This document shows, in pieces, positions 45,830 through 57,765 of a stretch of DNA of 64,000 nucleotides. The notes under the pieces are model-generated. The model saw nothing but the letters and a program-made list of their open reading frames with translations. It was not told the DNA's origin and made no database searches. The stretch is from positions 23,228,811 through 23,292,810 of the forward strand of contig OY282605.1 of the NCBI GenBank assembly GCA_958298945.1, given 5' to 3'. Numbering within the stretch: position 1 is the stretch's first letter; each line of letters begins with the position of its first letter. Position numbers and translations under genes: made by a program. This stretch comes from Atherix ibis. Lineage: Eukaryota > Arthropoda > Insecta > Diptera > Athericidae.

Positions 45830-47089
45830 CTGTATAATTTTGCGCATATATTGGTAAATCATTAAAGAAGGATTTAGAAAATTGATTGTAATGTTAAAAA
45901 TAAAATAAGTCTTAAGATTTTATTAATTATTGTAGTAAGTGGTGACATGGTTGTACTTTTTTATTGATTATTATTTGACCACAAGCGTTCTAGATCGTAA
46001 TCTAAGATACGCAATGAGGGCAACGTCTAGGCTGTAGTGTTTTGATGCCCTTAAAAGAGACTGTATGCATGTGCATGTAGGTGAACCTAATTCAAGTGCT
46101 ATTCACTTGCAAACGCAAAGAATAATACAATAGATAAAATATAATAGTTTTACGTGACTACCTTGATATTATTTATCGTATTCGAAAGGATATTAGGCCG
46201 CGTATTTTTTTTTGACTTGTGTCCCATTTTGGTAAGATTCTTAAAGCTAATTAAGCAATTGTGTACAATGTTAACGTTATAGGGAAACTATCCTATTAGA
46301 ATTAAGTGCTTAGCTCCGGTGTCCTTGCGCGGTTTTTATAAATTTCCAAAATGGTTGATTATAGTAAAAACGAATTTTTTCGATTCGTGTCGATTCAATT
46401 GGAAAAACATTTTTATTTATTTCTAGATTTTTATCTGAATTTCATTTTCATTTTTAATCGATTCTCAATTAATTATGTAGTTGGGAATTTACGTAATTTG
46501 TAGTGTCTTTTTTTGGGAAGAAATTTCACGAAAATATTTACGAAGAAAATTGAAACACCGTACTAGGAGGTCGGACTTTTCTTTTAGATAAATTGTAATT
46601 AATTATTAATTTACTCATTTCTATTTCAGTCTATGTCAAATAATGTAATGACTTTTACGTTTATAAGAATTATTTCAGAATAATTTTTTTTTGTTTTATA
46701 GAAATAATGAATTTTTTCATACAATACTATAAACAGTATACAGTACTTTATTATAATTTTCCTTTTTATATGAAAAATAAATAAGTAAAAGTACATGCAA
46801 TACTGAAGGAAAATTCTGTATTTTATTTTACAAAGGATTATTCAATTTATGGTTTGGAAAAAAGTATTAAATAAAATCCATTTAAAACACTAATTTTGAT
46901 GATATTTTTATTTTATACAAATTATAAAATTTTCAAATAATAGCTACGAGATTTCTTATTGTTGCTTTTTAAATGCACCTAAGTCTTGCTATTATCTACC
47001 TAAACATAAATTTTTATATAGTTTAATAAGAAAATATCCAACCTAATCAAATCTTGAAGGACAATTAAGCACGATCTTAAAGGACAATT
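45830..47089. other. AT-rich DNA upstream of the first visible kinesin exon
   Basis: Presumably kinesin intron, because the exon at 45658-45829 starts after an acceptor with one leftover codon base and its frame has no upstream Met. I found no upstream exon here. Confidence 0.4.
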
Positions 47090-47510
47090 AATATTACCAA
47101 ATCTCAAAATTGCACGTTCTGATGTAATAATGTCATAAATTCTTCGTGTTGTGTGGTTTGTGGCAAAATCATTTTAAAATCACATACTGTTCAGATTTAA
47201 ATCTTTAAGTTTAAGCCCAAAAAATGGTGGTTATCATTGAGCAATAGTGTTCAGGATTGACACAAACGGTCTTTCATTCTTCATTTTCAAAAAAAATATG
47301 GATCAATATATAAAACTATGCACAGCAGATAGTCACTTTTTGCGAATAAAATGACTTTTGAATATTCACTTAAAGATGTTCAGAACAAAATGAAAATTTT
47401 ACTTATTGACGTATTCACCGACCGAGTAATACGGCTAAGCTTCATCGTTGAAAACAAAATTAGCATTCAAATCCTGTTATTTCAGCAGCTAATTTGGTAT
47501 TTTCTAGTAA
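47090..47510 (-). mobile_element. rosa-type relic
   Basis: Minus-strand pieces match the central transposase: VGEYVNK near 47400-47430 and the ACATATGTGGTTTCA-type region near 47180. Heavily decayed. Confidence 0.6.
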
Positions 47511-49469
47511 TTAAATAATTTATAATATAAAATGGTATTATTTAATCTATAAAATAATAATATTTAAAGAATATATATATATTTAATTTGTTAAATGATA
47601 GAGTTGTACTTTCCAACCTATAAAGTGGATCACTCTTTATTATATTTGTTATTGGATGTGAAATATTATTTGGTAATTCTTGGGTATAAAATTATTTTTT
47701 AACTATTTGATTATAATAAGTCATTGACCACTAATACTTTTCTTAAAAGGTTTTCGTTTGAAATATTTCCAAATTTACAGCATTCACCTTTTGAGTAATA
47801 ATCACTTTCGTTTGTGTATGCGCCCAATAATACTTACTTAATTGGAATAAAGTAGTTTTCATAGTTAATAACATTTTTATTGTTTAGTATTGCATGTTGA
47901 ATAGTAACTTACTAACACGAATATTTGCGTTATTTCACGTAAGGAATATTCACAAAAAATAATTCAAATATTGTAGTTTGGGTAAAAGTGCGTATACCCT
48001 TTCCGATATGACGTTATTATCTTACAGAATTTCATTTTCTATTAACGAAAAAACGAATTTCTTTTGAAACGAAAATAATATCCTTTTGCCTTTGTAATAT
48101 AATTTTTATATATTATATTGTATATAATCTACAATTTTGAATGTAGAGAGTATTGAAAAATTACCAAAAAAAAAACTATTCGTTATAAATTAAATGAAAA
48201 CATGTTACAGGTAAATTTAATTTGTTTTTACTTTTGTTCTAGCTTTTAATCGTCCTTTATTTAGAGTATTATAAAGAAATTTGATTTGAACGAAAATTCT
48301 TATATGAATCATATTATAATTTTAATGAATCTAGTTAATATCATGACATCACCTAATTCATTAATGTACCTCTAATTAAGGTGGTATTTTATGCAAATTT
48401 TCACCTTCTCACTATAGATTTGGTCGATACGCTGTTGGTATTCTTTGATCAAGATACGAAAAGAACTAAAATCCATTAATAATGAAGTGGTCGCGTTCTA
48501 AGGAACGGTATTTTCACATATTTTTATATGAATTTTGGCAATTTTTCTTAGAATTTGTTCTAAAATATTTGGTATTTCCACTTTTTTGTCTTCAAAAGAA
48601 AAATTTTCCTCTTACAAATTCTATAGAAAAGTTCTTTGACTCAGTTAAATTTTCTTTTCATTTTTTCTTAAACAACATGCACGAAATTTTTATAAAGGTG
48701 AAAATTTAAATCATGAAATCTGAGTTTATATTTAGTATATTGTATAATCAAGAAAACTTGTATCTAAACTTTTATGGCGTGGACGATAGTACGATTATAT
48801 TGTAGAAGAAAAATTATCGCAATGGAGTAATTTATTAACAAATCTACATGGTATTATAGAGTTTATATGTACCTACTTATAAATATTGTTATGGTAAAGA
48901 AATTAAAATAAAATAAAAATTCTGATGTATTCTTTGTTGTTGCTAAGGCGTTAAAATTTGTAATGAAATTTTTTTTTTTGATGAACGTTAAGTTCTATAG
49001 GAGTATGTCTAGTGACGACCATATTGAGAGAGCAGCTTACCCTGCTAGACATGCTTGTCGCTAGCTTTATGCGCAGATTTTGGTAATGGAGGGATTCAAA
49101 GTCTGTGCAAAGTAATGCTCTCACGTACACAATGACCAGAAAATTCATGCCGAAATATATTAGAAGAAAGAGCAAGAAGCAAGAAAATACATATTGGAAG
49201 AAGGAGCCAGAAGCAAGAAAAGAGATACAAAAAAATTCAGGCAATGGGGAGGGATTAGGAAATGAGGAAGAAAATATAAAAAATTGGAAAAGTTAAAATT
49301 TTTGAAAAAAAAATAAGAAAAAACAGGAAAATATAATTAAAAATAATAAGAAAAAAAATTAAACGGTCACAGGGAACAGCCAGATATGAAGTCAACGATC
49401 CACGTTGATAGGAGAGATTTAAATGTTACCTCTCTCCCTGATTTTTCCACAAATTCTCCCTTTAACACT
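47511..49469. other. AT-rich DNA, no gene recognised
   Basis: A stretch at 49000-49140 is richer in G+C (GCTTACCCTGCTAGAC...) and could be a transposon scrap. The 63-codon frame at 49105-49296 is Lys/Glu-rich low complexity and not convincing. Confidence 0.35.
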
Positions 49470-49548
49470 CCTAAATCAGCGTTTCCACTTGAAATGTTTT
49501 AAGGGTCTCTCTCACTTAAATCATTTCAAGTGGAAGTGCTGATTTAGG
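49470..49548. repeat. Hairpin with 27-bp arms
   Basis: Arms 49470-49496 and 49522-49548 (CCTAAATCAGC, TTCCACTTGAAATG and inverse) are almost perfect inverses around a 25-nt loop. No element is recognised around it. Confidence 0.85.
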
Positions 49549-50054
49549 ACCGACTACCTCGGGAAGGAGGAATCAAAGACAACTAAATAAAATTTATTAT
49601 AAAAATTCAGTTTTTGTTTAATTAAGACAAATACATCAAGAAAAAAAAATTATTCTAAGCTAACAATACATTAAAAAAAAAATATCTTCATCAAAAAACA
49701 TTCAATTATTTTAATTTGTTTTGGAAAATTCCGATTGTCTTCTATTAAAGTAAAATAAAATAATATGAAGAAGGCAAAAGAACTGAGTTAGGACCACTCA
49801 CACAGATAGAAACAAAAGAAGAAAACAAATTTAACCTATGCACGGTACAGTAATAACAATATATTATGTCGTAAATTATTGATTAAATTAAAAACATATT
49901 TCTAAATATTGTATAAATGAAAGTTAAACTTTAAAAAATAATTGTAAATATTTTTAAAATTACTGCTAACCTAAATTTATACAAATAAGGAATTATCCAA
50001 TTGGTTTATAAAAAAATTTGACAGCTGTCAAACACATATCCAATGTAATATTTG

Positions 50055-50692
50055 TTTAGATTAAAGAATACCTGGACAGGACTGTGCGTCAGATTTTCGT
50101 ATATGTATACGCAATTTTTTGGCTGAGTTATTACAAAAGCGGCGAGAAATCGTACTGTTTGCATATATTCGTATAGAATTTTTTCTATAGACATGACACC
50201 CACTGACATCTAGCTTTCATAACAGAAATTCTTTGACAATGTTTTTTTTATACAATCTTTTGCAATTATATTTTACATTAATTATTTATTTTGTAAATAT
50301 CAATCAAATATCAAGTGGCTCAATTTTGTAGACTTTCGGAGAATTTTAAAATACGCCATTCTCTATGAAATGGTAGCACACGGAAATGGTTGCATACTTT
50401 TTTATGCTTATGTTAATGCTGACATTTAGATATTTAACCGTGAAGTGAAAGTTTAAGTATGGTTTTATTAAATTTCAAATAGTTTACGAACAACTTAGTT
50501 AAAGTTAATACATTTGCATAAATAGTTTTTTTGTTCTTAAAGACAGTGAATAGGAAGTTTTTATTTCAGAATACGAAGTGTTTCGTAAAAGCTTATTTTT
50601 CAAGTGTGCGCGCTTTTACGAATGTATTCATAACCTAAGAATTTGGACAGATTTTTTGTGTAGAGGTCTATCGAGTTCTTCTATAATCTAAC
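50055..50692 (+). mobile_element. P-like element P1-e, internally deleted (638 bp)
   Basis: Ends TTTAGATTAAAGAA / TTCTATAATCTAA match the P1 terminal repeats. The interior follows P1-b from its left end through the leader to TTTCAG plus the start of the THAP exon (ACGAAGTGTTTCGTAAAAGC, with Met mutated), then jumps to the right end (TTTGGACAGATTTTTTGTGTAG). No 8-bp flanking duplication is visible. Confidence 0.85.
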
Positions 50693-50762
50693 GATTAAAG
50701 TTTGCCATTTTATATTATAGTTAAATCGTTTTCATATTTGGAGTTAAGGGCTGCATATCAAA

Positions 50763-51300
50763 ATGGAGAAAGAAATACGCACAGAACCTATTTCAGTTTG
50801 TCCAAATTATTTCGCTCGAAAATTGTCTCCATAACATCGAAGTTACTGCTGTACAAGATACACTAGTCTTACCAGTCCTCATGTAAATATTCTTCGAAAA
50901 CTTTGGTTCTCAATAAAAACAATTGCAAACTCTTGTCTGCGTTCGAGAGGACGATCCTTTGAAGAATTTTTGGCCTCTATATGAAGATGGACAATTGCAG
51001 AGCATAATTAACGACGACATTCTGGAGCATAAAATTAAGCTAAGTAAGCAGGACACTTTATTTGTATGGATGAGGAAGATCTTGCCCGAAAAGTTTACAG
51101 TGGCTCCTTGCATGGTCCTTAAAGATGACGGTGTTAGTCAGGATGCAAAAAACACGCTGGGAGTGTTGAACTGGAATACCGTGGTTTGAAGCCAGAACAT
51201 CTGGAGTTCTTTGATTCAGTAAGTCTAAACTGGACTCCCTGTTGTCACGCCGTTGATAGATATTTTACATATCAATAAAAATTATAAAAACTTACTACAA
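50763..51300 (+). pseudogene. Unidentified coding relic
   Basis: A Met frame at 50763 (MEKEIRTEPISVCPNYFARKLSP) stops early. After shifts, an open frame at 50923-51189 reads VREDDPLKNFWPLYEDGQL, LFVWMRKILPEKF and MVLKDDGVSQDAKNTLGVL. One shift at about 51170 leads into LEYRGLKPEHLEFFDS and NWTPCCHAVDRYF. The composition and residue pattern look like a globular protein, unlike the flanking AT-rich DNA. No introns are evident, so a decayed retrocopy or captured fragment is likely. I do not recognise the family. Confidence 0.45.
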
Positions 51301-51309
51301 TAGAGGTGA

Positions 51310-51870
51310 TTCTGCTGTAGGCGTTGCCGGAACAAAATTTTCTTCAGCAGTGAATACGACAAGAAGTAACATTACCATATATGGGGCTTTAAAAACCCAC
51401 AAGTGGCTATAGATAAACCACTTTATCTGCGAAATGTGATGGTCTGATTTGTATTTCGGTCGGAGTGTTGTGTTATTGATCCATAGTTCTTTAAAGCATT
51501 ATGGCTGTACAATAACTGACATTTTTTGGCCTCAAATTAAAAATTTTAATTTACACTATATTTGATTTTAACAAAATTGCGCCATAACATATATGGCTAT
51601 GGTGCAATTTTGTTAAAATCAAATATAGTGCAAATTAAAATTTGCGACAAAAATTTTGCTTTATTGGTAAAAAATATCCCAAGTCGCGAAATTTTGAAAT
51701 TCAGGGATGTCAAATGACCTCCAAGATTGTGCGCAGATAATTCTTAAACTTTAGAGCATTTATAAATCAACTTCTCTTAAGTAATTGCCGAATTACAACC
51801 GAAAATATTCGAAAAAGTGATTTAAAATTACTTCAAACAAAGTTTGTTTATGTTAAGCCTCAGTATTTTA
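51310..51870 (+). mobile_element. rosa-type relic with internal inverted duplication
   Basis: Matches sister copies from TTCAGCAGTGAATACG (GYVNK region) through ACCATATATGGGGCTTTAAAAACCC to the decayed C-terminus. It is lengthened by an inverted duplication at 51541-51643. Confidence 0.72.
51541..51643. repeat. Inverted duplication, 46-bp arms
   Basis: Arms 51541-51586 and 51598-51643 differ at only two positions and are separated by 11 nt. The left arm is normal rosa sequence (TATATTTGATTTTAACAAAA), so the right arm is a later inverted copy. Confidence 0.88.
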
Positions 51871-51879
51871 GTAAATTTT

Positions 51880-52270
51880 GAAGTGGAGTATAGTTTTTGA
51901 GCAAAGTCATCAGTATTATTGGGAAGACGAGTATGAAACTTTTTAAAACGGGACAAAGTCACATCGGTGATATAAGCGACTTTAAGATCACGACGAATAA
52001 GAGTATTACGAACATAAAAGGAAGCATTAATAATTTTATCAAGAATTTTTGACTGTAGGGATTGGATTCGATGGGAATTGAAAGATTTGGTAGATGCTCA
52101 GAGCTTTAGTTTGTAAGTCTATATTGGTTTCAGTAGGGGCAATATTTAGAAGTACTTTGCTGTCTACAGTACATTTGAAACGTTTGTCTAGAAGTTAAAT
52201 TAGTTGTCGATATCGTCTGTTTGGTTCTTGTCTTTTTGAGTTTTGAGTGTGGGTTCCATGTCAAGCGTTT
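51880..52270 (-). mobile_element. jockey-like retrotransposon 3' fragment
   Basis: Minus-strand reading resembles the region after the RT palm (LTWNPHSKLKKTRTK, then SQKFLIKLLMLPF and a C-terminal tail), in line with the fragment at 10040-10460. Stops throughout. Confidence 0.7.
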
Positions 52271-53639
52271 GTCTAACCGGTGCATTAGCAAAAAAACGAT
52301 ACCTTATATGAGACGATATGTTTCGTGGCAGAGAGTAAAAACTACGAGTAATTATTTAATGGCAAGATTTAAAAAATATAATAAAATAAAATGCTTATTA
52401 AAATCTATTTTATCTAATTTTATTTTACAGACCAAGAAAATGTACAATTAATTATGTAGAAGAATAAAATATTATCTTAGGTGTACTGCTTTATTTAAAT
52501 CCTTCGTCAATTAAGATATTTACATTGTCAAAAAAAAAAACATTAAGGATATATTGACCGAAAACCGGAAATTATATTTCGAAATTATTTTCAGTATATT
52601 CATAGGGTACTCGTATATTTAATAATTAATTTCGAAAGTGCTACCTGCTTGTAAATGATCTATTGAATTAGTTGAATGAAGAGGAGTACAACACCAACCA
52701 GTAATTGATTAATTATATCTTCACAGTATTTCAACAAAAGAAAACGCAGACAAATTGATATTGCAGTGCAGTCCTTAGAGTTCAAATAGTCTCATGAATA
52801 TTTACATGAATCGCGTTTCCAAATAATGAACAAAGACACCATTGGTTTGCGTGATTTTTTTATGAACACATTTCGGTCTACTACAAAATATTGACTCTGT
52901 TAAGAATATGGAAACGTATGGAATTCCCCTATAAATATAAGCATAAACAAAATCACTATGATTGTATCCAAACAAAATATTTTCATATCCTAGAAAAGCC
53001 ACAAAATCCCTTTTTTGAACTATCATTTATAGCTGACAGGTTAAATGACGCTTTCAAAAAAAAAGGTAATACATTCAATTTTGGACACATTAAAATGTCA
53101 TTCACTGTGAAATCCTTTTGATTTTATGCACTCCTACAACCTATGACCTTTCTTATAGTACACTTTCTTAAAACGGTCAATTTTCAATAAACATCTTCAA
53201 TTAGCTGTTAAGTATAGAATAAAGGAGTTTGTATATGGAATTAGGCAAAAAATTAAAAATAAATTAAATCAAGAAAAAATTGATTATATCTTTTTTGTTG
53301 TTATAATTTTAGCATTTAATAATGTTCTGATTTTAAGTTCAATAACTTATTTTGACCATTTTATTATAATAACAAAAATAGTTAGTTTTATAACAAAAAA
53401 GTAAAGATTAAATAAATTTTAGAGAAAATAAAATGTATTTTTTTTAAAGGATAAAACTTAAAGAAAACTAAACTGCATATTAAATGCTACTACACATTTA
53501 AAGAGCTATTCGTATAAACATGGTTTTTATTAGCATATATAAGAGTATAAGTAAATCTAATTAGTAATAATAATAGCTAATTTCAAATCAACTGACCGGT
53601 TGGCCATATTTTTATTTTCTAGTTTTTTTAGAAGAGTAA
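52271..53639. other. AT-rich DNA, nothing recognised
   Basis: No convincing frame or element. Confidence 0.35.
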
Positions 53640-54610
53640 TGGGGCAGGCATCACTGAGAGCTATCTGGCAACGCTGCGGACTGATGAAAATGTGAAAAAA
53701 GTGACGGCTCTTTTAAGGTCAGACCGCCATTACGATTGAAGGAGATGAGTAGTGATTTTTTTCCCTAATATATATATGTGTGTGTGTGTATATATGACTG
53801 ACATCACTTCAAGTAATATTAGTACTGAAATATGTATTCTAAGGGCCACGACGCTAAAGACCATTTGGGATAAAAGGGAGCATCGATAATTTTACAAAGT
53901 ATTTTTGACTGAAGGAAGATCTCCAGAGTTCTAATTCCGTAAGTCAATATTGGTTTCAGTAGGACATTATATAAAAGTACTTTGCTGTTTATAGTAAGTT
54001 TAGAATGTTTGTCTAGAAGTCGAAGTAGTTTATAGGTATTATCTGTTTAGTTCTAGTCTTTCAAGTTTTGTTTGTGGGTAAGTAGTGAATGAAATTTGAA
54101 TCGTTTTACCCTAAGTCACATTTTGACTCAAGATTTAGGCATAAGAAAGGTGTGTTCTAAGATCGGAAGAATTTTTTAATTTTATTATTTAAATAAAACG
54201 CTAATCGGAAGAATTCATCTCCATCAACGAGTTTTTATCAAGAGTATAAGATTTTCTGTGGCATAAAGCATTTTTGGAGGCCCGAGAATCTGTAGAAGAC
54301 GAGTTTAGCTAATGAAAACCTTTAGCATTGAAGCTAATGAGTTTTTACTATACTATATCAGAAACTGATGAAAATGTATAACAACTGTGGGCTCTTGGAA
54401 GGTCAGACCATCCATTAGCATTGAAGCTAATGAGTTTTTACTATAAAGAAAGTCCTTGAAAGACTCAGAAAAATGCTGATCGGACATTGCAGATACCATC
54501 ATAACAATAGTTTCTGTCATATTTCCTACTCCGTCAACGAGTTGTTGTCGAAGCAAGGGTTCTCCAGACATCCCCCCCCCCCACCTCATTCACAACAAAA
54601 TAGTTTATGT
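53640..54610. repeat. Diverged repeated segments around a jockey fragment
   Basis: The segment at 53680-53750 (ACTGATGAAAATGT, GGCTCTT, AAGGTCAGACC) recurs at 54365-54430, and GCATTGAAGCTAATGAG occurs at about 54327 and 54418. They belong to an unidentified element. A 10-C run lies near 54573-54582 and a TG/TA microsatellite near 53770-53797. Confidence 0.55.
53855..54085 (-). mobile_element. jockey-like retrotransposon fragment
   Basis: Aligns with 52015-52250 (shared GTACTTTGCTGT, TTTGTCTAGAAGT, GGTTTCAGTAGG), the same part of the RT C-terminal region and the same orientation. Confidence 0.7.
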
Positions 54611-55189
54611 GATTTTTCCTCAATATCAAAAAACACTTGAAAGGATATCATCTTAGTACTAGGTAGAGTTGGAACAACGCTTCTCCTCATGTATGCCTCC
54701 TTCCCAAGGAAACAATTTCGGAGAGTAAAACTTTAACATATAAAAATAAAATAAAATTAGTTTCGCTACTTTTCTGTCATACCTCGTATATTTTGAATAA
54801 AATTCCATTCATCAACATGCACACCTAAGTTTATTTTGTTTGTTCTACAATAATATAAAAAAAATAAAAGCTGCCTAATATACTTTTGTAATAATAATTA
54901 CTATTTACTTAATAAGATAAGAAATCGTAATTAAATTATGAAAACAAATTTAGGATATGTGTAAAAGTGTGTATAAGAGAAACAAAAAGTACTCCCATTA
55001 TTACAAGTGTTCAATTTATTCTATTATTAATTGATCATATTTTCTACGCCTTAGTAAACATAATTTTTTCCTTAATTTTGGATAATTATATAAGTTTGTG
55101 CTCGCATTTATGTTAATCAACTCTCTAAGTATGCACTTGGTATAACGCTATGCAATTAGCATAATTATAAATTAGTATATATGGTGGGT
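54611..55189. other. AT-rich DNA, nothing recognised
   Basis: No convincing frame or element. Confidence 0.35.
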
Positions 55190-55880
55190 GTGGCAAAAGA
55201 TCCAAGCCCCAATTATTTTTGACGGATGATCAAACTTGTGTGTGGTCTTGCGTTGCCGTGCTGGAACACAACTCCTTTACCATTACCGAGCTTCGGTAAA
55301 AGCTCACAAAACGCGATAACTTTTAAATCCCACCACACTGAGAGCATAACCTTCGTCTGATAAATGTCCGCTCTCGATATCGTTTGAGGCGGATTCTCAC
55401 GTTGGGACTAGGACGATACACGCACCACATTTTTGTAAGCAATCCACATCTCATCACCAATTATCAATCGCTTCAAAAAAGGATAATTTTTCTCACGTTT
55501 AATGAGGATGTCGCAGATGTATATGCGTCCCGTCAAATGAATTTCTTTGAGCTCATGAGAAACCCAAATATCGAGCTTGCTTATGTATCCCAGCTTCTTC
55601 AGGTGGTCGTAAATGACTGAATCATTACTTATTAATCTCGGTTTTCCTTTCTTACCGAGAAGCGTCGTTGAGATTAAAGTCACCAGCACGGAATTTCGTA
55701 AACCATCGTTGGTACTGACTCTCTTATAGAGTATTGTCACCGTAATCTTTACACAACTTTTATTAGGCTTGGCGCTCGTTCTTCCTCTTACGGAAGCAAA
55801 ACAATAAAATAATGCAAAAACGGCATTTTTAATTTTCAACTTTTTGTAAAATCCGTAGAAATTAATCAATTTTTCTTAAA
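55190..55880 (-). mobile_element. mellifera/cecropia-type mariner fragment M2-2
   Basis: On the minus strand: VIYDHLKKLGYISKLDIWVSHEL, ICDILIKREKNYPFLKRLIIGDEMW (first Asp) and, after a deletion in the middle of the catalytic domain, NGKGVVFQHGNARPHTS, where the second Asp is Gly as in M2-1. It ends beside the irritans-type element. Confidence 0.82.
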
Positions 55881-55906
55881 AATAACGCATCAAACTATCA
55901 CTCTAG

Positions 55907-57305
55907 TACGAGTGTTGTTATACCAGAAGTAATCGACCTAAGGTATAAGTGGCGGTTGTTGTTTGAAAAAAGTTATTTTAGTCGAAAGTACCAACTTTAT
56001 AAAGCTTAAGTTTCAAGTTTGATGACGATGCGTTGTATAGTATTTGTTTGACAACCATTAAAAGTGAACGCTGTCAGTGAATTTGTAAGCATGGAAAAAC
56101 TTTCCATCTCTATGTGGTACAATACTTTCATTTGAAGGGTCTCAGTCCAAACAATATCAAAGCTGAGCTAGGCTCTACTCTGTGGGAGTCCGCTCTTTCG
56201 TTTCCAGCAATAAAATATTGATTGGCATAATTTAAACGAGACCGTACTATCTACCAAAAAAAACATCGCAGTGGTCGCCCAAATGAGGTGAGCAATCCAG
56301 AAATGGTGAAAAAACCACAAAATGGTATTGGATGACCATTGACTGAAAATGCGCGTGCTAGCAGACATGATAGGACATTTCAAAAAATTCTATACATCTC
56401 ATATTGACTGAACTTTTTACAGGAGAAAACTGTGCCGAAGATGGGTGCCGCGTTTGCTCACAATGAAACATAAACAGCGTCGTGAGGATGTTCCAATCAA
56501 GTGTTTGGCGATGTTTCGCAGTAATAAAACCGTGTTTTTACGTCGATTCACAACTATGGATGAAACATGCGTCCATTATCTTATACCTGAGATGAAGAAT
56601 GGACTGATAGTGAAGAATCTGCTCTAAAGAAAGCTAAAACAGCTCCTTCTGATGGCAAAGTCATGGCGACAGTTTTTTGAGATGCGCGTGGGATAATTTT
56701 CATTGATTATCTTCAAAAAGCAAAAACTATCAATGGTGAGTATTATGCGCACTTATTGCAGCTTTTGAGTGACAAAAATTGTTGTTTCATAAATACAATA
56801 CACCATTGTGCATAATATCGTTACCGCGATGGACAAACTCCATTGACAGTAACGGCAACTTTTTCCTCGCTTTGAAAAAAATAATTACTGATGATGCCAT
56901 CATGGTATAAACCACGCCAAACGGTTACTTTTTTTGGAATGTAAGGGTTCCTCTTGAATAATTTGTAGATTGGTGTTAGCCCAGTAACGAAAATTTTGTT
57001 TATTCACCGATTTAGAGATATGAGAATTTTGAAAAAAGAATTGTTTTTCTTCACGCACCCTATTCGCCAGATTTAGCTCACTCGGATTATTTTCTTTTTC
57101 CTAACTTAAAAAAATTGCTCAATGGTAAAAGATTTGCCGACAATAAAGAGGTGGATTCTGCGGTTAATGGCTATTTTGAGGAGCTCGACAGCTCTTACTA
57201 TAAACATGGTATCGAAGCTATTGAACATCGCAGATATAAAGATATTTTTTCCGAAATTTGTTTTGTTTTCTTTGTTAGGCCAGGTATTTCTGAGACTAAC
57301 CTGAT
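55907..57305 (+). mobile_element. irritans-type (Himar-like) mariner H2, chimeric
   Basis: The left terminal repeat is near 55907 (TACGAGTGTTGTTATACCAG) and the right one ends near 57304 (CCAGGTATTTCTGAGACTAAC). Transposase pieces: FTTMDETCVHYLIPEMK (first Asp), KVMATVF.DARGIIFIDYL, then after an unrelated insert HAPYSPDLAHSDYFLFPNLKKLLNGKRF and YYKHGIEAIEHRRYKDIF. The region that should encode the second Asp is replaced by about 200 bp of rosa-type sequence. Confidence 0.82.
56826..57024 (-). mobile_element. rosa-type segment inside the irritans-type mariner
   Basis: The segment matches the same ~200-bp stretch at 57330-57530 and 58225-58420 (ATTGACAGTAACGG, TAAACCAC.CCAAACGGTTAC, ATTTTGTTTATTCACCGAT), which encodes VTVNG and the GGII..YFF region of the rosa-type transposase on the minus strand. 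Confidence 0.8.
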
Positions 57306-57720
57306 ATCTTGCAATTCAGGCTACAAAAAGTTCGTTATCATCGATTTGTACACCTCACCATTGACAGTAACGGCAACTCTTTCCTTATTTGGAAAAAAAT
57401 AATTACCGATGATACCACCATAGCATAAACCACACCAAACGGTTACTTTTTCGGAATGTAAAAAATCCTTGTGAATAAGGTGTGTATTGACTGTAGGCCA
57501 ATAATGAAAATTTTGTTTATTCACCGATGCAGAGATGAAAATCGATTACTTTGATAAAAAAAATTGGATAATTTCCAAGCGTTGTTGGGCCATGTATCTT
57601 TCCATGAATAAATCGCAAATCTCACTGAATACAACTGACAATGATACAAGATTTTAACATTCCGAACATGGCCACACGGTCTATTTAAAAAACATTTATA
57701 GATAAAATACAATACACGTA
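57306..57720 (-). mobile_element. rosa-type element fragment with internal deletion
   Basis: Minus-strand reading: an N-terminal block near 57600 (helix-turn-helix start) passes directly to NKQNFHYW, then KVTVWCGLCYGGIIGNYFF and VTVNGEVYKSMITNFL. The DNA-binding domain is joined to the catalytic core at nearly the same junction as in the copy at 57766-58632. Confidence 0.75.
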
Positions 57721-57765
57721 TATACGCCGTATTTTTGATTTACGAGTATAAAAATGTAAAGTATA

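Noticed and set aside
48482..48709. 75-codon plus-strand ORF
   Set aside because: Phe/Leu-rich composition typical of random AT-rich DNA.
49105..49296. 63-codon Lys/Glu-rich ORF
   Set aside because: Low-complexity purine-rich stretch; no recognisable domain.
54353..54589. 78-codon minus-strand ORF with Met-rich start
   Set aside because: Lies across diverged repeat segments and a C-run; no homology recognised.
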